A DNA stretch of 64,000 nt from Apricaphanius iberus (GCA_028564705.1 JAPXFQ010000189.1:1267501-1331500); one strand, 5' to 3'. Positions 11,500-21,759 are shown, counted from the stretch's first letter. Translations and numbers: made by a program. Notes: generated by a model from the letters alone, not told the origin.

Positions 11500-12032
11500 A
11501 GCCATCATTTTCTGTTTAATTGAAGGTGATAAGCAAAATTTGGTGCATACTAAATATGCCCAACTTATTTTCTACAAAGTAACAAAGAACAAACAAACTC
11601 TATATTATTTTTATTAACTTTCTTCTTCTTAAAATATCTCAGCATTTTTTTTCAGGACGAGAAACCTTTTTAAAAAGGTCTTGGATATCCAGTTTCAATT
11701 TGTTATCTTGTAAATTTTGAATGAGCTTCCTTCTCTCAACAGAGCTTGTAAAAACCTTTTGTGTTGATGCCACAATTTTTTGTCTGTGATACAAAACCAA
11801 CAACCTCTGTATCACCAATGCTATAAGCTGAAAAACTTAACATAGAGCCCTGTTAGGTTCACTGCTCAACACATCACAGAAACTTGGCAGATTGAGTTGT
11901 GTGTTTTACAAACACAAGAAATGCATGAAAAAGTATTGATTAGGAAAAAAAAATCCATTTGAGTCGAATATCAACCCAAACCCAATAGGAATCAAATTGA
12001 ATCGTGAGATGTTGTAAGATTCACATCCCTAC
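11500..12032 (+). mobile_element. hAT-like non-autonomous element, right half with terminus
   Basis: The right end reads 'gaatcgtgagatgttgtaag' then 'attcacatccct', a decayed form of the fish hAT terminus (…tgtgacaccccta). Internal sequence at 11510-11770 aligns block by block with 63470-63720, for example 'atttggtgcatac', 'acaaagaacaaacaaa', 'aaaaggtcttgga' and 'ccttctctcaaca'. The left terminus was not found. No transposase remains. Confidence 0.6.
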
Positions 12033-12264
12033 ACTCCAGGTAAACAGGACTAACTCTCTTTGCTCATTTATGTCAATGGATTATTCTGAATGTTTCAGGA
12101 ACCCGAATAGTGACCTTAACTCGACCATAACCCGAATACTGGCTATATGTAAATTGAGTCACTATGGGCTGAAATACGAGGAAGACTCCATGACTTCAAA
12201 CACATACAAAAATTCTACTTATAGAACTAATGCACTCAGGAAAAAAAAGGTCACAAAATTTTAG

Positions 12265-12499
12265 ACACATCCTGTGGTTTGATCAAAATAAAACTGAAGT
12301 ATTTGGCCACAATTGTCTTCGCTACCTTTTGATAACAAAAGGGAGACGCTTGAAGGATATGAACTGAAGCCTAAAGATGTCAGATGTCAATTTTGTTTTC
12401 AGAATGTTTTGCTTCTTGAGGCACTTCACAGAATAAATGGCCTTGGAAATATGCCTACAAAAATATAGAAGGAATTGCTTAACATTTCAACCACGAATC
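12265..12499 (+). mobile_element. Tc1-like transposon relic, left part (host of the Penelope insertion)
   Basis: 'ggtttgatcaaaataaaact', 'tttggccacaattgtcttcg' and 'gcacttcacagaataaatgg' follow a Tc1-like transposase gene in order: the 'asp-glu-thr-lys' segment, the 'phe-gly-his-asn' segment and the 'leu-his-lys-ile-asp-gly' segment. The frame is broken. The match stops at the Penelope arm at 12500 and resumes on its other side near 13838. Confidence 0.6.
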
Positions 12500-12660
12500 T
12501 CAAGGAAATTTCAATTGAACGCAACTGGACTTGGTAATTTGTCTTGGAAGACGTTTCACCTCTTATCCAAGAGGCTTCATCAGTTCATGCTCGCTGCTGA
12601 CCAGGCTGGTACTGGTCCAACTAACTGGTGTGGAGACTCAGCTATTTAACCTTTTGGAGG
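12500..12660 (-). repeat. 3' pseudo-LTR arm of the Penelope-like element
   Basis: The arm is the reverse complement of 13647-13805 with a few substitutions. It runs from the GAAATTTCCTTGA end (12500-12512) to the block complementary to 'aggttaaatagctgagtctc'. It lies downstream of the GIY-YIG stop codon, as expected for a 3' pseudo-LTR, and carries a hammerhead core on the minus strand. Confidence 0.85.
12550..12583 (-). ncRNA. Hammerhead ribozyme motif (minus strand)
   Basis: Read on the minus strand, CTGATGA (12583-12577) is followed by an AG, a 6-bp stem CCTCTT/AAGAGG with loop GGAT, a T, then GAAA and CGTC ending at 12550. These are the invariant hammerhead core residues with a GUC cleavage triplet and a one-pair helix III, the minimal type I form reported from Penelope-like elements. 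Helix I can start with GAA/TTC, 3 bp. Self-cleavage is predicted, not shown. Confidence 0.7.
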
Positions 12661-12789
12661 GCTTTTACAAGACTGATTATGTCATTGGATCCTTTGTCTT
12701 AATGACGGTCGTTGGCGTGTCGCCTATTGGTGGAGGTTAGGTTTCGGCAATATTAGTGCCCTATTGTGTTATAACGACAGTCGTTGGAG

Positions 12790-12972
12790 TCACAGTTGTT
12801 TTTTCTTATTAGAGGCCAAGTTGTTGAGTCTCCTGAGGAGGGATGAAAGGGCAGCATTGTAAATTGGAGATAGGTGATGTCTCAGGCCTCCTCCTCTGTT
12901 GAGAGATGGTTTCTCCATTTTTACATAGATGTAAAGCCTTCTGTCCTTTCTCCTCTGGACGACACAATCTAA
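12790..12972 (-). pseudogene. Penelope-like GIY-YIG endonuclease C-terminal fragment
   Basis: The minus-strand frame contains KMEKPSLNRGGGLRHHLSP and then YNAAL, the conserved C-terminal signature of fish Penelope-like GIY-YIG domains, ending at a stop at 12790. Its first residues (LDCVVQ…) belong instead to the end of the reverse transcriptase. About 150 residues between the two have therefore been deleted in frame. The upstream edge is the TAA target duplication of the inserted element at 12973. Confidence 0.8.
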
Positions 12973-13570
12973 GGCCACGTCCACACTAAGCCGGATAATG
13001 CCTTAAACGTATAAGTATTTAGTCTACACCCCCCTATCGTCCACACTAAGGCGGCTTTGTTTGTGGTCTGTGGCCGGATAAGTATTAGCCAGGTAAGAGA
13101 GCCGTCTAACTGTTATCTCAACGGCTAAATGAACACGTCTGGACGCAACTTATCCGGTCCCCGGCTAAATCAGAGCAGCAACGTCAATCAAATGCTGCGT
13201 CCTAAATTGATGACGACAACAACGCGACAGCATATAATGACAACAACAAAGATAGAGACGAGTCTCGCTATGCTACTTCTTCTTTTGCAAATTCAGACGT
13301 TTGCAAAGTTAACCATAACCTACTTGCGGATGAGAAGGCGACACAGGAGGCGATCCAGGAGGCGCCGACAGCGACATAGATTATACGCGTCAATCTGTGT
13401 TCTTTTTGTTGTTCCCCGCGCATGCCCAGTACATGCATAGGTAGGCATTGGATTGCGCAATCATGGGACCTTAAACGGACCGTAAACTGGGCGTAAATGC
13501 TCTTGTTGAGTGGATAACATTAGGCGACTAACTCCCCGTATAACCTTATCGGCTTAGTGTGGACGTAGCA
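12973..13570. mobile_element. PIF/Harbinger-type TIR element inserted in the Penelope copy
   Basis: The ends are inverted: left GGCCACGTCCACACTAAGCC, and the complement of the right end TGCTACGTCCACACTAAGCC. A 3-bp TAA lies on both sides, and removing the element plus one TAA restores the Penelope frame, so the boundaries are firm. A second internal copy of CGTCCACACTAAGGCGGC begins near 13039. The 103-codon frame at 13129-13440 (Arg-rich tail) has no domain I recognise. TAA duplications fit PIF/Harbinger; the superfamily is inferred from that alone. Confidence 0.72.
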
Positions 13571-13645
13571 TAAAAAAAGCAAACTATTGTCCTTGACATC
13601 TTCCCTGGTGAATTTGATGTTTCTGTCCACTGAGTGTAAATGGAC
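13571..13645 (-). pseudogene. Penelope-like reverse transcriptase fragment
   Basis: On the minus strand the frame reads SVDRNIKFTREDVKDNSL followed by LFL, which resembles the block before the FLDC motif in fish Penelope-like reverse transcriptases. The fragment is only about 25 residues. It is joined upstream to an inverted pseudo-LTR arm and downstream to the Harbinger-type insertion. The same frame resumes at 12972 with LDCVV. Confidence 0.72.
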
Positions 13646-13646
13646 C

Positions 13647-13805
13647 TCCAAGAGGTTAAATAGCTGAGTCTCCACACCAGTTAGTTGGACCAGTCCCAGC
13701 CTGGTCAGCGACGAGCATGAACTGATGAAGCCTCTTGGATAAGAGGTGAAACGTCTTCCAAGACAAATTACCAAGTCCAGTTGTGTTCGACTGAAATTTC
13801 CTTGA
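13647..13805 (+). repeat. Inverted pseudo-LTR arm of the Penelope-like element
   Basis: This arm is the mirror of 12500-12660: 'aagaggttaaatagctgag' through 'aactgatgaagcctcttgg' to GAAATTTCCTTGA (13793-13805). It sits at the 5' side of the minus-strand element in opposite orientation, directly fused to the reverse-transcriptase fragment. Confidence 0.85.
13722..13755 (+). ncRNA. Hammerhead ribozyme motif (plus strand)
   Basis: CTGATGA at 13722-13728, stem II CCTCTT (13731-13736) with AAGAGG (13741-13746) around loop GGAT, GAAA at 13748-13751 and the cleavage triplet GTC at 13753-13755. Helix III is reduced to A13751-T13754 with a CG loop, and helix I can begin with GAA (13719-13721) pairing TTC (13756-13758). 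All core positions are intact. The motif is identical to the one on the minus strand at 12583-12550. Confidence 0.72.
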
Positions 13806-13900
13806 CATAACCATGACCTGGATGAATGACAATATTCACAGGCTTCAACCAGGAAGTTAAAAATTGGGGACAAATTGTTTGAAATTTACTGAAGGCGTTA
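13806..13900 (+). mobile_element. Tc1-like transposon relic, right continuation
   Basis: 'caaccaggaagttaaaaatt' and 'ggggacaaattg' (about 13846-13877) continue the Tc1-like transposase that was interrupted at 12500. The order implies the Penelope copy landed inside this older element. Sequence beyond about 13880 is not clearly alignable. Confidence 0.45.
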
Positions 13901-14935
13901 CAATTTTAACCTGTCTGATTTCCTGTATGGACTGATCTGAACTGTTGTGCTTGACTTGTCCTGGAAGTGCAGCTCATTATAACATAAATAAACCCAATCA
14001 CCATATTGTCAGTGACATATGCACTTTCCAGATGTTGTGAATGACTTGTGCAACCGGTGAAAACACCCAAGGCACCCACTGCAATAATAGTGTTTTTTGG
14101 TCAGTAACACCAAACCTAGTCTGCTGTAAAAAAAAAAAAAAATGATTGTTCCAGCAGAGATTAGTAAATTCCACAGCTTCACATTTGTGATGGTATGACA
14201 AAAACAGCTTTAGTTGTATCACTCCTCAACAATGGTTATCATATAGAAATAATGACCCTGAGATGCTACTCTTGGCTGCAGACTTCCAGCAGTGAGGTTT
14301 GGAGATGTTCCCATCTCCTTTGAAGTATGTGGTGAGATAAACCTGGGTCCTCATGCAGTCCTGTTTGTTGGTTACGTATTTAAGTCAACTCTGACAAGCC
14401 CCAAAACTGTATTTCATTGAAGAGAAGACTGAATAGCTACACAAATGGTACTTGTTAGTAAAAGTGTTGAGAATAAAAAACAAATTAATATTAAAGATAT
14501 TAGTCTATATTTGATTTGATGAATAAATCACAGCGATCAATTCACTTCTTCAACACCATACTTTGCATGAAGGTCATTAAGGCTGTTTAGATGAATGGTC
14601 TAGAATTAGGGCAAAAATGACATGTAATTTCACTTTCTATTCAGTTTCTGACCCACACTTTGTTTTTGAGTCTCTTCAGTGTGAATATCAAACCATCAAA
14701 CACTCCAATTTTCACCACTCTGCCTTGTTTGTCTGGGTTTTCTTCGAGCTGAGTGTCATCGGAGAGTAAACTATGTGCACGTTTTCAGTCCTTTGTATTT
14801 TTCCCCTCCGCCTCCCTTTTCTCCGGATGTGTGCGCAAGAGAGCCTATGCACGTACATGTGTGCGTGCTTGCAAACGAACCTGTGCAAGCTTTGTTTTTC
14901 TTTTGAACATCCCTTTGATGTTGCTGTTTATTTAT
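13901..14935. other. Unannotated DNA
   Basis: No exon is recognised. A 15-base A run lies near 14127-14141. Sequence at 14260-14420 resembles an internal part of some fish DNA transposon, but I could not assign it. The rest is AT-rich and featureless. Confidence 0.4.
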
Positions 14936-15090
14936 TTATTTCCCTGCCTGCAAAGGCCCTTTCTCAGCGGTTAGGGCTACAGCGGATTGAGCACACATTG
15001 CTTTTGAGTGCCATCCATCAGCGAGGAGGCTCTCTGACGGCTGAACCACTGACCCCGACCCCCTACACCACAGCAGCTCCAAGCTGCAGC
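14936..15090. promoter_or_regulatory. Candidate conserved non-coding element
   Basis: A GC-balanced complex block ('gcaaaggccctttctcagcg', 'gtgccatccatcagcgagg') contrasts with its AT-rich surroundings. Overlapping frames on both strands (119 and 137 codons) reflect the lack of stops in GC-richer DNA rather than a gene; neither shows a domain. Function is speculative. Confidence 0.25.
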
Positions 15091-15649
15091 GTCGTCGAGG
15101 GATTTTTGTTTTTTGAGGAGTCGTGGTTGTAACCAGGAGAGCCCTCTTCTTCATCAACAATCTGTCTGGCTGAGCATCAATGTGTGCCACTTGTAAAACA
15201 CTGTTACTTTGGTTTCTCACTTGCAATAAAGCTATTTTTTTCTCAAGCTGTTTTGAGTCCTGTGTTCTGTAGTCAAAAAAAAAGTTCAAACTTGCACTGT
15301 TCTTCATGTTTATTGGCACTAGTAGTAATGATAAAAACAAAATTTTCAAGCATTTTGGAGATTTTTTCTCCTTCCATTACCATTCTCCTCACTGTGCCTG
15401 GAGACCAGATAAATATGAGTTATGGTCTTGTTTTGAGGTCACAATTGAATCTGTTTTAAAAACTGCTGACAATTCCTACTGATACTCGTTGGGGATAGAT
15501 ATTTTTTTCATCCCTCCAATGACTAGAAGTTTACCATAAATATATGCTTGGTTTTCTTGTCTTTCCCATTTGGAAGAGGAGCTAGGTTGAAACTATACAT
15601 GAAGTAAAAGAAAACAGAATTTTTGCCTAAATCCGACTGAATTTGGACT
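15091..15649. other. Unannotated AT-rich DNA
   Basis: No recognisable gene, RNA or transposon. Confidence 0.5.
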
Positions 15650-16125
15650 TTTGAAATTCAAGTATACACCTTAGTCCGGTTGAACTCAGACCAAACTGGC
15701 CTACTCTTATTCGAGCTAAGATATCAAGATAATGTGGTTAAAAAATTCCTCTGCATGTACACAACATCCCAGGTAAGTCGAGACTGGCCCGGGCACTGCC
15801 CCTTCCTGAAGTGACGCAACATAGCTACGACAACAACACAGCGGTAACCACAAGTGTAACACACTCAAACAGTAAAATGCTTCCAAAGTGTACCGGCTGC
15901 AGCGTTGTTGTCCTCCATTTCTTCCCTCATTGTGCATATCCTACTTTTACTCGATTTAATATTTATGTGTCGTCTCCTACCGCTGTGCAGTCAAACACAC
16001 CTTGTTCAATAATTTGATTTTATGAGTGACATGTAAACTGGGATAAAGGCTACCAGAATAGTTACGGTATTAGCTGATTATTGCCAATAGTTTGATTTAG
16101 ATGTGCATATAAACGTACTAAGTAC
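15650..16125. mobile_element. Putative MITE-like DNA element
   Basis: 'agtatacaccttagtccggt' at the left and 'gtgcatataaacgtactaag' at the right, enclosing 'ctgcatgtacacaacatccc' and 'agactggcccgggcactgcc', resemble a fish non-autonomous DNA-element family that I recognise only in outline. It encodes no protein. The inverted termini are imperfect and the boundaries are approximate. Confidence 0.4.
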
Positions 16126-17850
16126 ACATAAATAATCCTCCAGGTCCATTACATTACATAAGAGTGCCAGCTACTGTGTTCTGACTTGTGAACCAGTTGA
16201 TTGTCATGCTCTCATGTCTTTCCAATTTTGAAGAATCCCAACTTTAAAACTTTTAACCATACATTAATATTCATTTTTCAGAAATTGATGAGTGCTACAG
16301 ATCATGTATATATTTGCTAAGATTGACAGACATGTTCTCCTGTCTTTACCCTTTTCAAGAGTTCCTTAGAGAACTAACTAAGCTCGGTGTTAGCATTAAA
16401 GACATTATTTGCACTAGGAATGCAAAATTACCACTTTTTTCAAAGCGATACTCTAATCCAACTTGGCAATACGGAGTATCAAAGCCCATACTTCTCCAGC
16501 TCAAAGAAATCCAATTATTTGGAATACAGGTTTTATTTTCTTCTCTACTTGTTACAATAAATGATGATGAATTAGATATCAAATAGAATATTAATAGAAA
16601 GCTAAAATTTCAACAGAAAAATTACAATTTTAGGTGAAAATGTTTACAGTTTCCACAGTTTAAGTATCAGGTCATTGTATTTGTTAAATAACAGATGCTA
16701 AGATGATGAGTACATTAGAACAGTATTGGCCCTGATACCTGATATCAGCATTGTTACGGTTCTGCCCTAATTTACACAAAAAGTACACTGCAAAGAAACA
16801 GTGACTTATTGATTATTTATTACATGCTCCTAAGCACTTTGACAACTTTAAAAAAGCATAAATTAATAATGCTGCAGTTAAGCTTTGTTAGAGGTGTTGC
16901 AGAAGATCAACTGTTACAGAATACTGGATTAAAACAAGGAAAACTTAGATCTAAAAGCTCAAGTTTTTGGTTGATTCACAGATTTTTTTAGATATGAAGG
17001 ATTTTCCATTTAATTATATCTACCTTACTTTTAAAGAGGGAAGATAATTTAGAGGAAGACTTAGTGTGTAACTGTCCATGGTGCTGATCAAATCCGATTA
17101 ACATTGTCTTAAATCTATAAACACTCACATTAATACAACTCTAACATCCCATGGTACATATTACCGCCAAAATGATTTACATTTACTGAAAAACTGGTTG
17201 TAACTATGCTGTAACACAGGAGACTTCCGTTCTCCATTTTGCATTTTAAAACTGCGTCCTCGCAAGTCACCGTCCTGCAGCTTTTCTGGCTTTTTGGAAA
17301 CCCTTAAACTTGATTTCACATTCACATTTTCTTTCAATTGCAAGGTCAGATGATTTCCCTTTCCATGTTGGTTTCCTCTGCTTTGAAGCAAACCTCTCAT
17401 GCATGTCCCCCTGCTTCATGTTCAGCTTGTCTTTGTCCACATGTCTGGACTTTTCTTGGATTCTTGGTCTTCTCAGGTGGATAGCCATCATCCATCAGTC
17501 AGGATATTGTAACTGCTGGAGTTAAACCCCTGACAGATATTTACTGAGCCATCCTGACAGCTAAAACTCATTTAAGAGTACTGACTAACATACACATGAT
17601 TATTGAAGATCTTTGGCCTTAAATAAGACAAACATTATAATACAACTTTGGATAATCTTTTAACTCTGATGTGATCAGGGATTTAAACTTCAACATTATA
17701 AGTGCATTCAAAAGGAGGTGGTATAAAATTAACAACAGAGGGTTCTAATGAATGTAGCACAAGTGAATTTGGGAGGAAAAAGGTGAATAAAGTACACTAA
17801 AACATTGGATTATCCTATTTTTGTTGTTTTCTTTTGTTTAGATCATGTTG

Positions 17851-17852
<2 letters not shown>
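16126..17852. other. Unannotated AT-rich DNA
   Basis: No exon or recognisable mobile element. The overlapping frames at 16314-16586 lie on opposite strands of the same AT-rich DNA, and those at 17161-17525 have no domain. Confidence 0.5.

Positions 17853-17934
<82 letters not shown>
17853..17934 (+). repeat. (AT)n microsatellite, about 41 units
   Basis: An uninterrupted run of about 82 bases. It is the source of the Ile-Tyr repeat in the frame at 17805-18029. Length and purity suggest a recently expanded, unstable tract that can form cruciforms. Confidence 0.97.
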
Positions 17935-17938
<4 letters not shown>

Positions 17939-18819
17939 GCTTTTTTGTCTCTTGTCTCAAAAGAATCTAGACAAAAAAAATGAATTTAGTTTTAGGGCTT
18001 TTTACATATTTTTAACTGCGGTGAAATAAATGCGGGGGGATGCTGCGAGACATTTTGTATTGCTTCCCACATTTCTTCCTCAGAGGTTACGCTTTAGCCA
18101 AATTTACATTTGACACCATTAGGCTTTTTGATAAGAGGTTTTCTCCTTAGATGTTTTTGTAGGTATTCAGGACTAATTATATATATTTTTAAATCAACCT
18201 AAACACTTTATGCCCAACAGCAGTGACCTCAAGTAATCAAACTGGCTGTTAAATGTTCAGTAGTTTTGAGAAGGGCTGAAATTGTTTTAAAAACTTGTGA
18301 AAACAAACAAAAAAGGCAATAAAACAGTTCATAAAGTTTTTCTTTTTGGAATGGAACAGAATGTGGCAATACTGAGTTGATGGATGATTTGGCTAACAGA
18401 ATAGTACAGTAAGTCGTGTTGGCATCATGAACTACAGTACCACTGACAGCTACAATTACCCAGATTTAAAATGTCTTCATCTTCTCCATGCTCCCATGTT
18501 AAAAACTGTAAACCCTTGAGACTAAAATGTAACAGGAATCCTGGAAAATTAGGGAGATTTAATTTATGATAATATCCTTCCTGTAGGTCATAGATATTAA
18601 GTTCTCAAAATTTTCTCAGAATATTTGTAACCTAGGGAAGAAATCTCCCTGTTTAATGCTCAGAAATAAAGTTGACAGCTCAGTCTGAAGGTTTCTATTG
18701 AGCTGGAAGGGACAATAAAGTGAATCTTTTGTCTAAGCCATTCCTTAAAGGTACGGGGCAGCTTACAGACTATCCTTCTGAAACCAATTAGACCTTGAGT
18801 TCTGTCCATTCAGTTGTCA
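17935..18819. other. Unannotated AT-rich DNA
   Basis: Nothing recognised. The sequence is moderately AT-rich with no domain-bearing open frame. Confidence 0.5.
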
Positions 18820-19015
18820 TCAAATGAGATAGAGGCATAAAAACATATTGCATTCAGATGAATGCTGAATGGAGTCCTTTTGATAATCGGCTTTTAAAGC
18901 GGTTTCATTCATTTTCCATTTGATGCTTTAGTAATTTCGGTTGACTTAAGGATGACTTAATGAAAGGAATGAAGAGCAGACTGGAGGGAGTTCCGTGATG
19001 AGGCTTTCTCACCAA
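18820..19015. promoter_or_regulatory. Candidate conserved non-coding element
   Basis: A non-repetitive block with mirrored motifs such as 'cattcagatgaatgctgaat' and 'gataatcggcttttaaagc', and no transposon similarity. It has no open frame of note. Assigned on texture only. Confidence 0.25.
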
Positions 19016-19874
19016 TACTAAGTTTAAAAAAACCCACATTTATTGGTCAAAATATCTCATTTAACAGGGGCTTTACAACCACTGAAATTCAATTGTGCAG
19101 TTCATTCTGTAACTTCTTTTGACTGCAGCAATAATTCAAACCAGAGACGTATTCATATCTGGATCCATTATCATAAATCCCTTAGAAAATTGGAACAAGG
19201 AGAAAAAAAGAAGTTTTGCACACCATGAAATTGTGGAAATCAAAAGATAGGTCCTGATGACAGATGAATAATACACATGTACACATTTGATCAAGAAAAG
19301 AGGTGAAGATGGTGCAGAAGATGATCCGAAACTCAACATTCTGAAAAGAAGATGCCCAATCAGTACCGAATACAACCCAAGGTCATGGCAGATTTACCCT
19401 AGCACGGTTCAACCTCTCTGTGCCTTTGACCAAAAAGGTGAACAAAAACCAAATCCGCTGTTAAAGCATCTGTCTACAGCCTTACCTTTCGTTCCCGTTG
19501 TCCTGCTTCAGTGAAAGAGGGCCACTCAAGGAAGCATTTACCTCTGTTAATGAGTCCTGTGGTTCTGAGCATCCTTTGAAAGGAGTTAGACATCCGCTCC
19601 TCTAAGATTGTTCCTTATCTAAATAGTTTGACCTTCAACCACTGCCATCAGCATCTAATGCAAAATTGCTTTTTATTTCAATCGTAAACACAGGGGCTTG
19701 GCTAGAGGATGTATTTTTATCAAATGGCAGCATTTCTTTAGACTGAAGTACTCTTGCATTGACCTTAGGACCTGTGTTGCCTTAGCATTCAGAGGGATGA
19801 ATACTCTGAATCCATTTTGGTTCCAGGAGCCCTCTCTGTGGCTCTGAGACTAAACGTCTAGTAAGTCCACACAA
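19016..19874. other. Unannotated DNA
   Basis: Several short frames (19043-19228, 19287-19514, and 19136-19375 on the minus strand) overlap on opposite strands with no domain. The interval precedes the Tc1 relic. No feature is supported. Confidence 0.45.
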
Positions 19875-21060
19875 TTCACATAATTTACAAAGGTATTCAC
19901 ACCCCCTGATCTTTTTAATATGTTGTTATTTTGAAGCCACAAACATTATTGTATTTCATTGAGATTTTGTGTTATAGACTGGGACAACATGGTGCATAGT
20001 TGGAAAGGAAATCAAAGGAGAACATGCATCATCAGAGCTGCCAACAGGCCCATGTTACTACTGTTAAGGTCTTAGTATCATTATAAGGGTCTGTGTAGTT
20101 GTGCTGTATATGGGTGGATATCTTCAGTTTATGTAAAAAGATCAATGATAAAATTAAATGGAGAGAAATGGTCGCAGGATAAAAGCTTAGATATTATTTA
20201 TAAATTTGAAATAACATCCTAAAGAAAAAGCAGAATTTGGTGTGCTTTAGGACTTGAGATAATCTCTGTGCTATATGACCTTTATTTGCTGAAACAGGTA
20301 ATTTAAAGCCTGTATAAAGCATTAGTCAATTTACGCAAGACATAATTGTCACAGACTTTATTGTTAATATGATCTGGCCACATTTTTATTGGCATTTCAA
20401 ACTTAAACTTGAAAAAAAGAGCAACAAGACATACTTCCTTCTCATTGTTTTTTTCCCCAACAGACCTTAGTATTTCATCTTACCAATAGTGACTCTGGAT
20501 GAAAGCAGAAATCAGTAGCTCAGGTGGAAAAACTCACTAAAAAGGAGAATGACTAGCGAACTCCCCAAACCTGGCTTTTGGTTTGGCACAAGCCAGGGAT
20601 GTTCAGACATGTAAGGTGTCTATTGTCCAGAGATCTAAATGTTAAAACATGGTGGTGATAGTATCATGCTACAGGATGCTTTTCTTAGCAGGGATAGGTC
20701 AGTCAGTCTGAGTAGATTGGAAGATGGGCAGAGGTAAATACAGTGGAATCCACAAAGAAAACCTATTGAAAAAGACCCAAGCCTAGGAAGGTGGTTCCCC
20801 TTACAGCGGGAAAGTTCAATGGAAAACCTGCAGCATGACTTAAAAATAGATGTTTAGAGATACTTCCCATTCAATATGACAGATCTTAAGCTGTGTTGCA
20901 AAGCAGAATGTCAGTTTCAAGATATGCGAAGCTGGTAAAGCCAAACCTGTGAAGACTTGCAGCGGGTTTATGGTTGCAATGAAATGGTCTGTATCAAGCC
21001 CAAATAAGATAAATGATTTTCTCTTTACCACCAAAGGTAGTAAAACTTCATCTTCTTATA
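19875..21060 (+). mobile_element. Tc1-like transposon, decayed, nearly full span
   Basis: The 5' end carries 'acaaaggtattcacaccccc', then 'gccacaaacattattgtatt', typical of fish Tc1-like elements. Downstream come 'aacaggcccatgttactact', 'aaacatggtggtgatagtat' (hallmark block, about 20645-20680), 'gtaaatacagtggaatcc' and, at 20890-20980, 'ttgcaaagcagaatgtcag' with 'gaagacttgcagcgggttta' from the transposase C-terminus. The middle is scrambled with many indels. The 64-codon minus frame at 20840-21034 is a shadow. The 3' terminal repeat was not identified. Confidence 0.78.
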
Positions 21061-21369
21061 ATGTCGAGTGACTGAAAGAAACAACAGTTTAAAATAATCA
21101 GTTTATAAAATCTCTCAGTAATATTCCGAGGCTTAATTAAACTTAAAGGCGTTTAACATATTTGGCCTAAAATGAAACTCAATGACTTTTATGTCTTCAA
21201 TTTAATTCTTCATAATAAAAAGCATTGTATATGTCTTTGTTTGTGAAGCTAAATAAATATGACGGCACTGAGTTATTACAGTCAAACTGCTGGTCTATGT
21301 ACAGAATATCCCCATGCCAGGTCTCTGGATATTTCTTTTTTTCACCTCCTTCTCTCTGGAGTTCAGTGT

Positions 21370-21480
21370 GTGAATTAAGCATTTTGATCCTGAAGTGTAA
21401 TTGAGCGCCTCTGTGTTTGGAGAAGCACTGAGGGATTGAAGTGCGATCAATCACATCACACCGGACTGTCCAGCACATTT
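21370..21480. promoter_or_regulatory. Candidate conserved non-coding element
   Basis: 'gtgtaattgagcgcctctg' and 'gaagtgcgatcaatcacatc' lie in complex, non-repeat DNA. Homeodomain-like TAATTGA and ATCAATCA cores are present. There is no other support. Confidence 0.22.
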
Positions 21481-21759
21481 TTTTTTTTTACATGTGGCTC
21501 AGTCCGTGGGGTGCTCAGTCGTGGGAACCACACCATGAAAGTTTTCATGGCACTCGCAAAAAGAAAAGAGAAAAAGAAAGGAAGAAAAGAAGCTAATGTT
21601 TAAGGTTTGTTCATGTTTTTCTCATTGCATTGAAGAATGATTATTGAAAGCTGGGTTTGTGCCAATATTTCGTGTCAGAATTAAACCTCTCTTAAATCAA
21701 TCTTTGATTAAAACAAAAAAAAACAACAACAAAAAAACCCAACATACTAAATGTGTTAA

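Larger units (their letters stand above)
12500..13805 (-). mobile_element. Penelope-like retroelement, truncated copy with inverted pseudo-LTR arms
   Basis: On the minus strand the order is: an inverted pseudo-LTR arm (13805-13647), a short reverse-transcriptase fragment (about 13645-13571), a Harbinger-type insertion, the C-terminal tail of the GIY-YIG endonuclease domain with its stop (12972-12790), and a 3' pseudo-LTR (to 12500). The arms are about 160 bases, nearly identical and inverted; both end in GAAATTTCCTTGA. Fish Penelope-like elements encode reverse transcriptase plus a GIY-YIG nuclease. Most of both domains is deleted here, so the copy is dead. An inverted pseudo-LTR at the truncated 5' end is a known Penelope arrangement. 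Confidence 0.82.

Noticed and set aside
14773..15349. Opposing 119- and 137-codon frames around 15.0 kb, considered as an exon
   Set aside because: Both strands are open because the DNA is GC-richer. Neither frame has a domain, and no paired splice sites are convincing.
17805..18029. Ile-Tyr repeat frame
   Set aside because: It is a translation of the (AT)n microsatellite. The same applies to 62765-62968.
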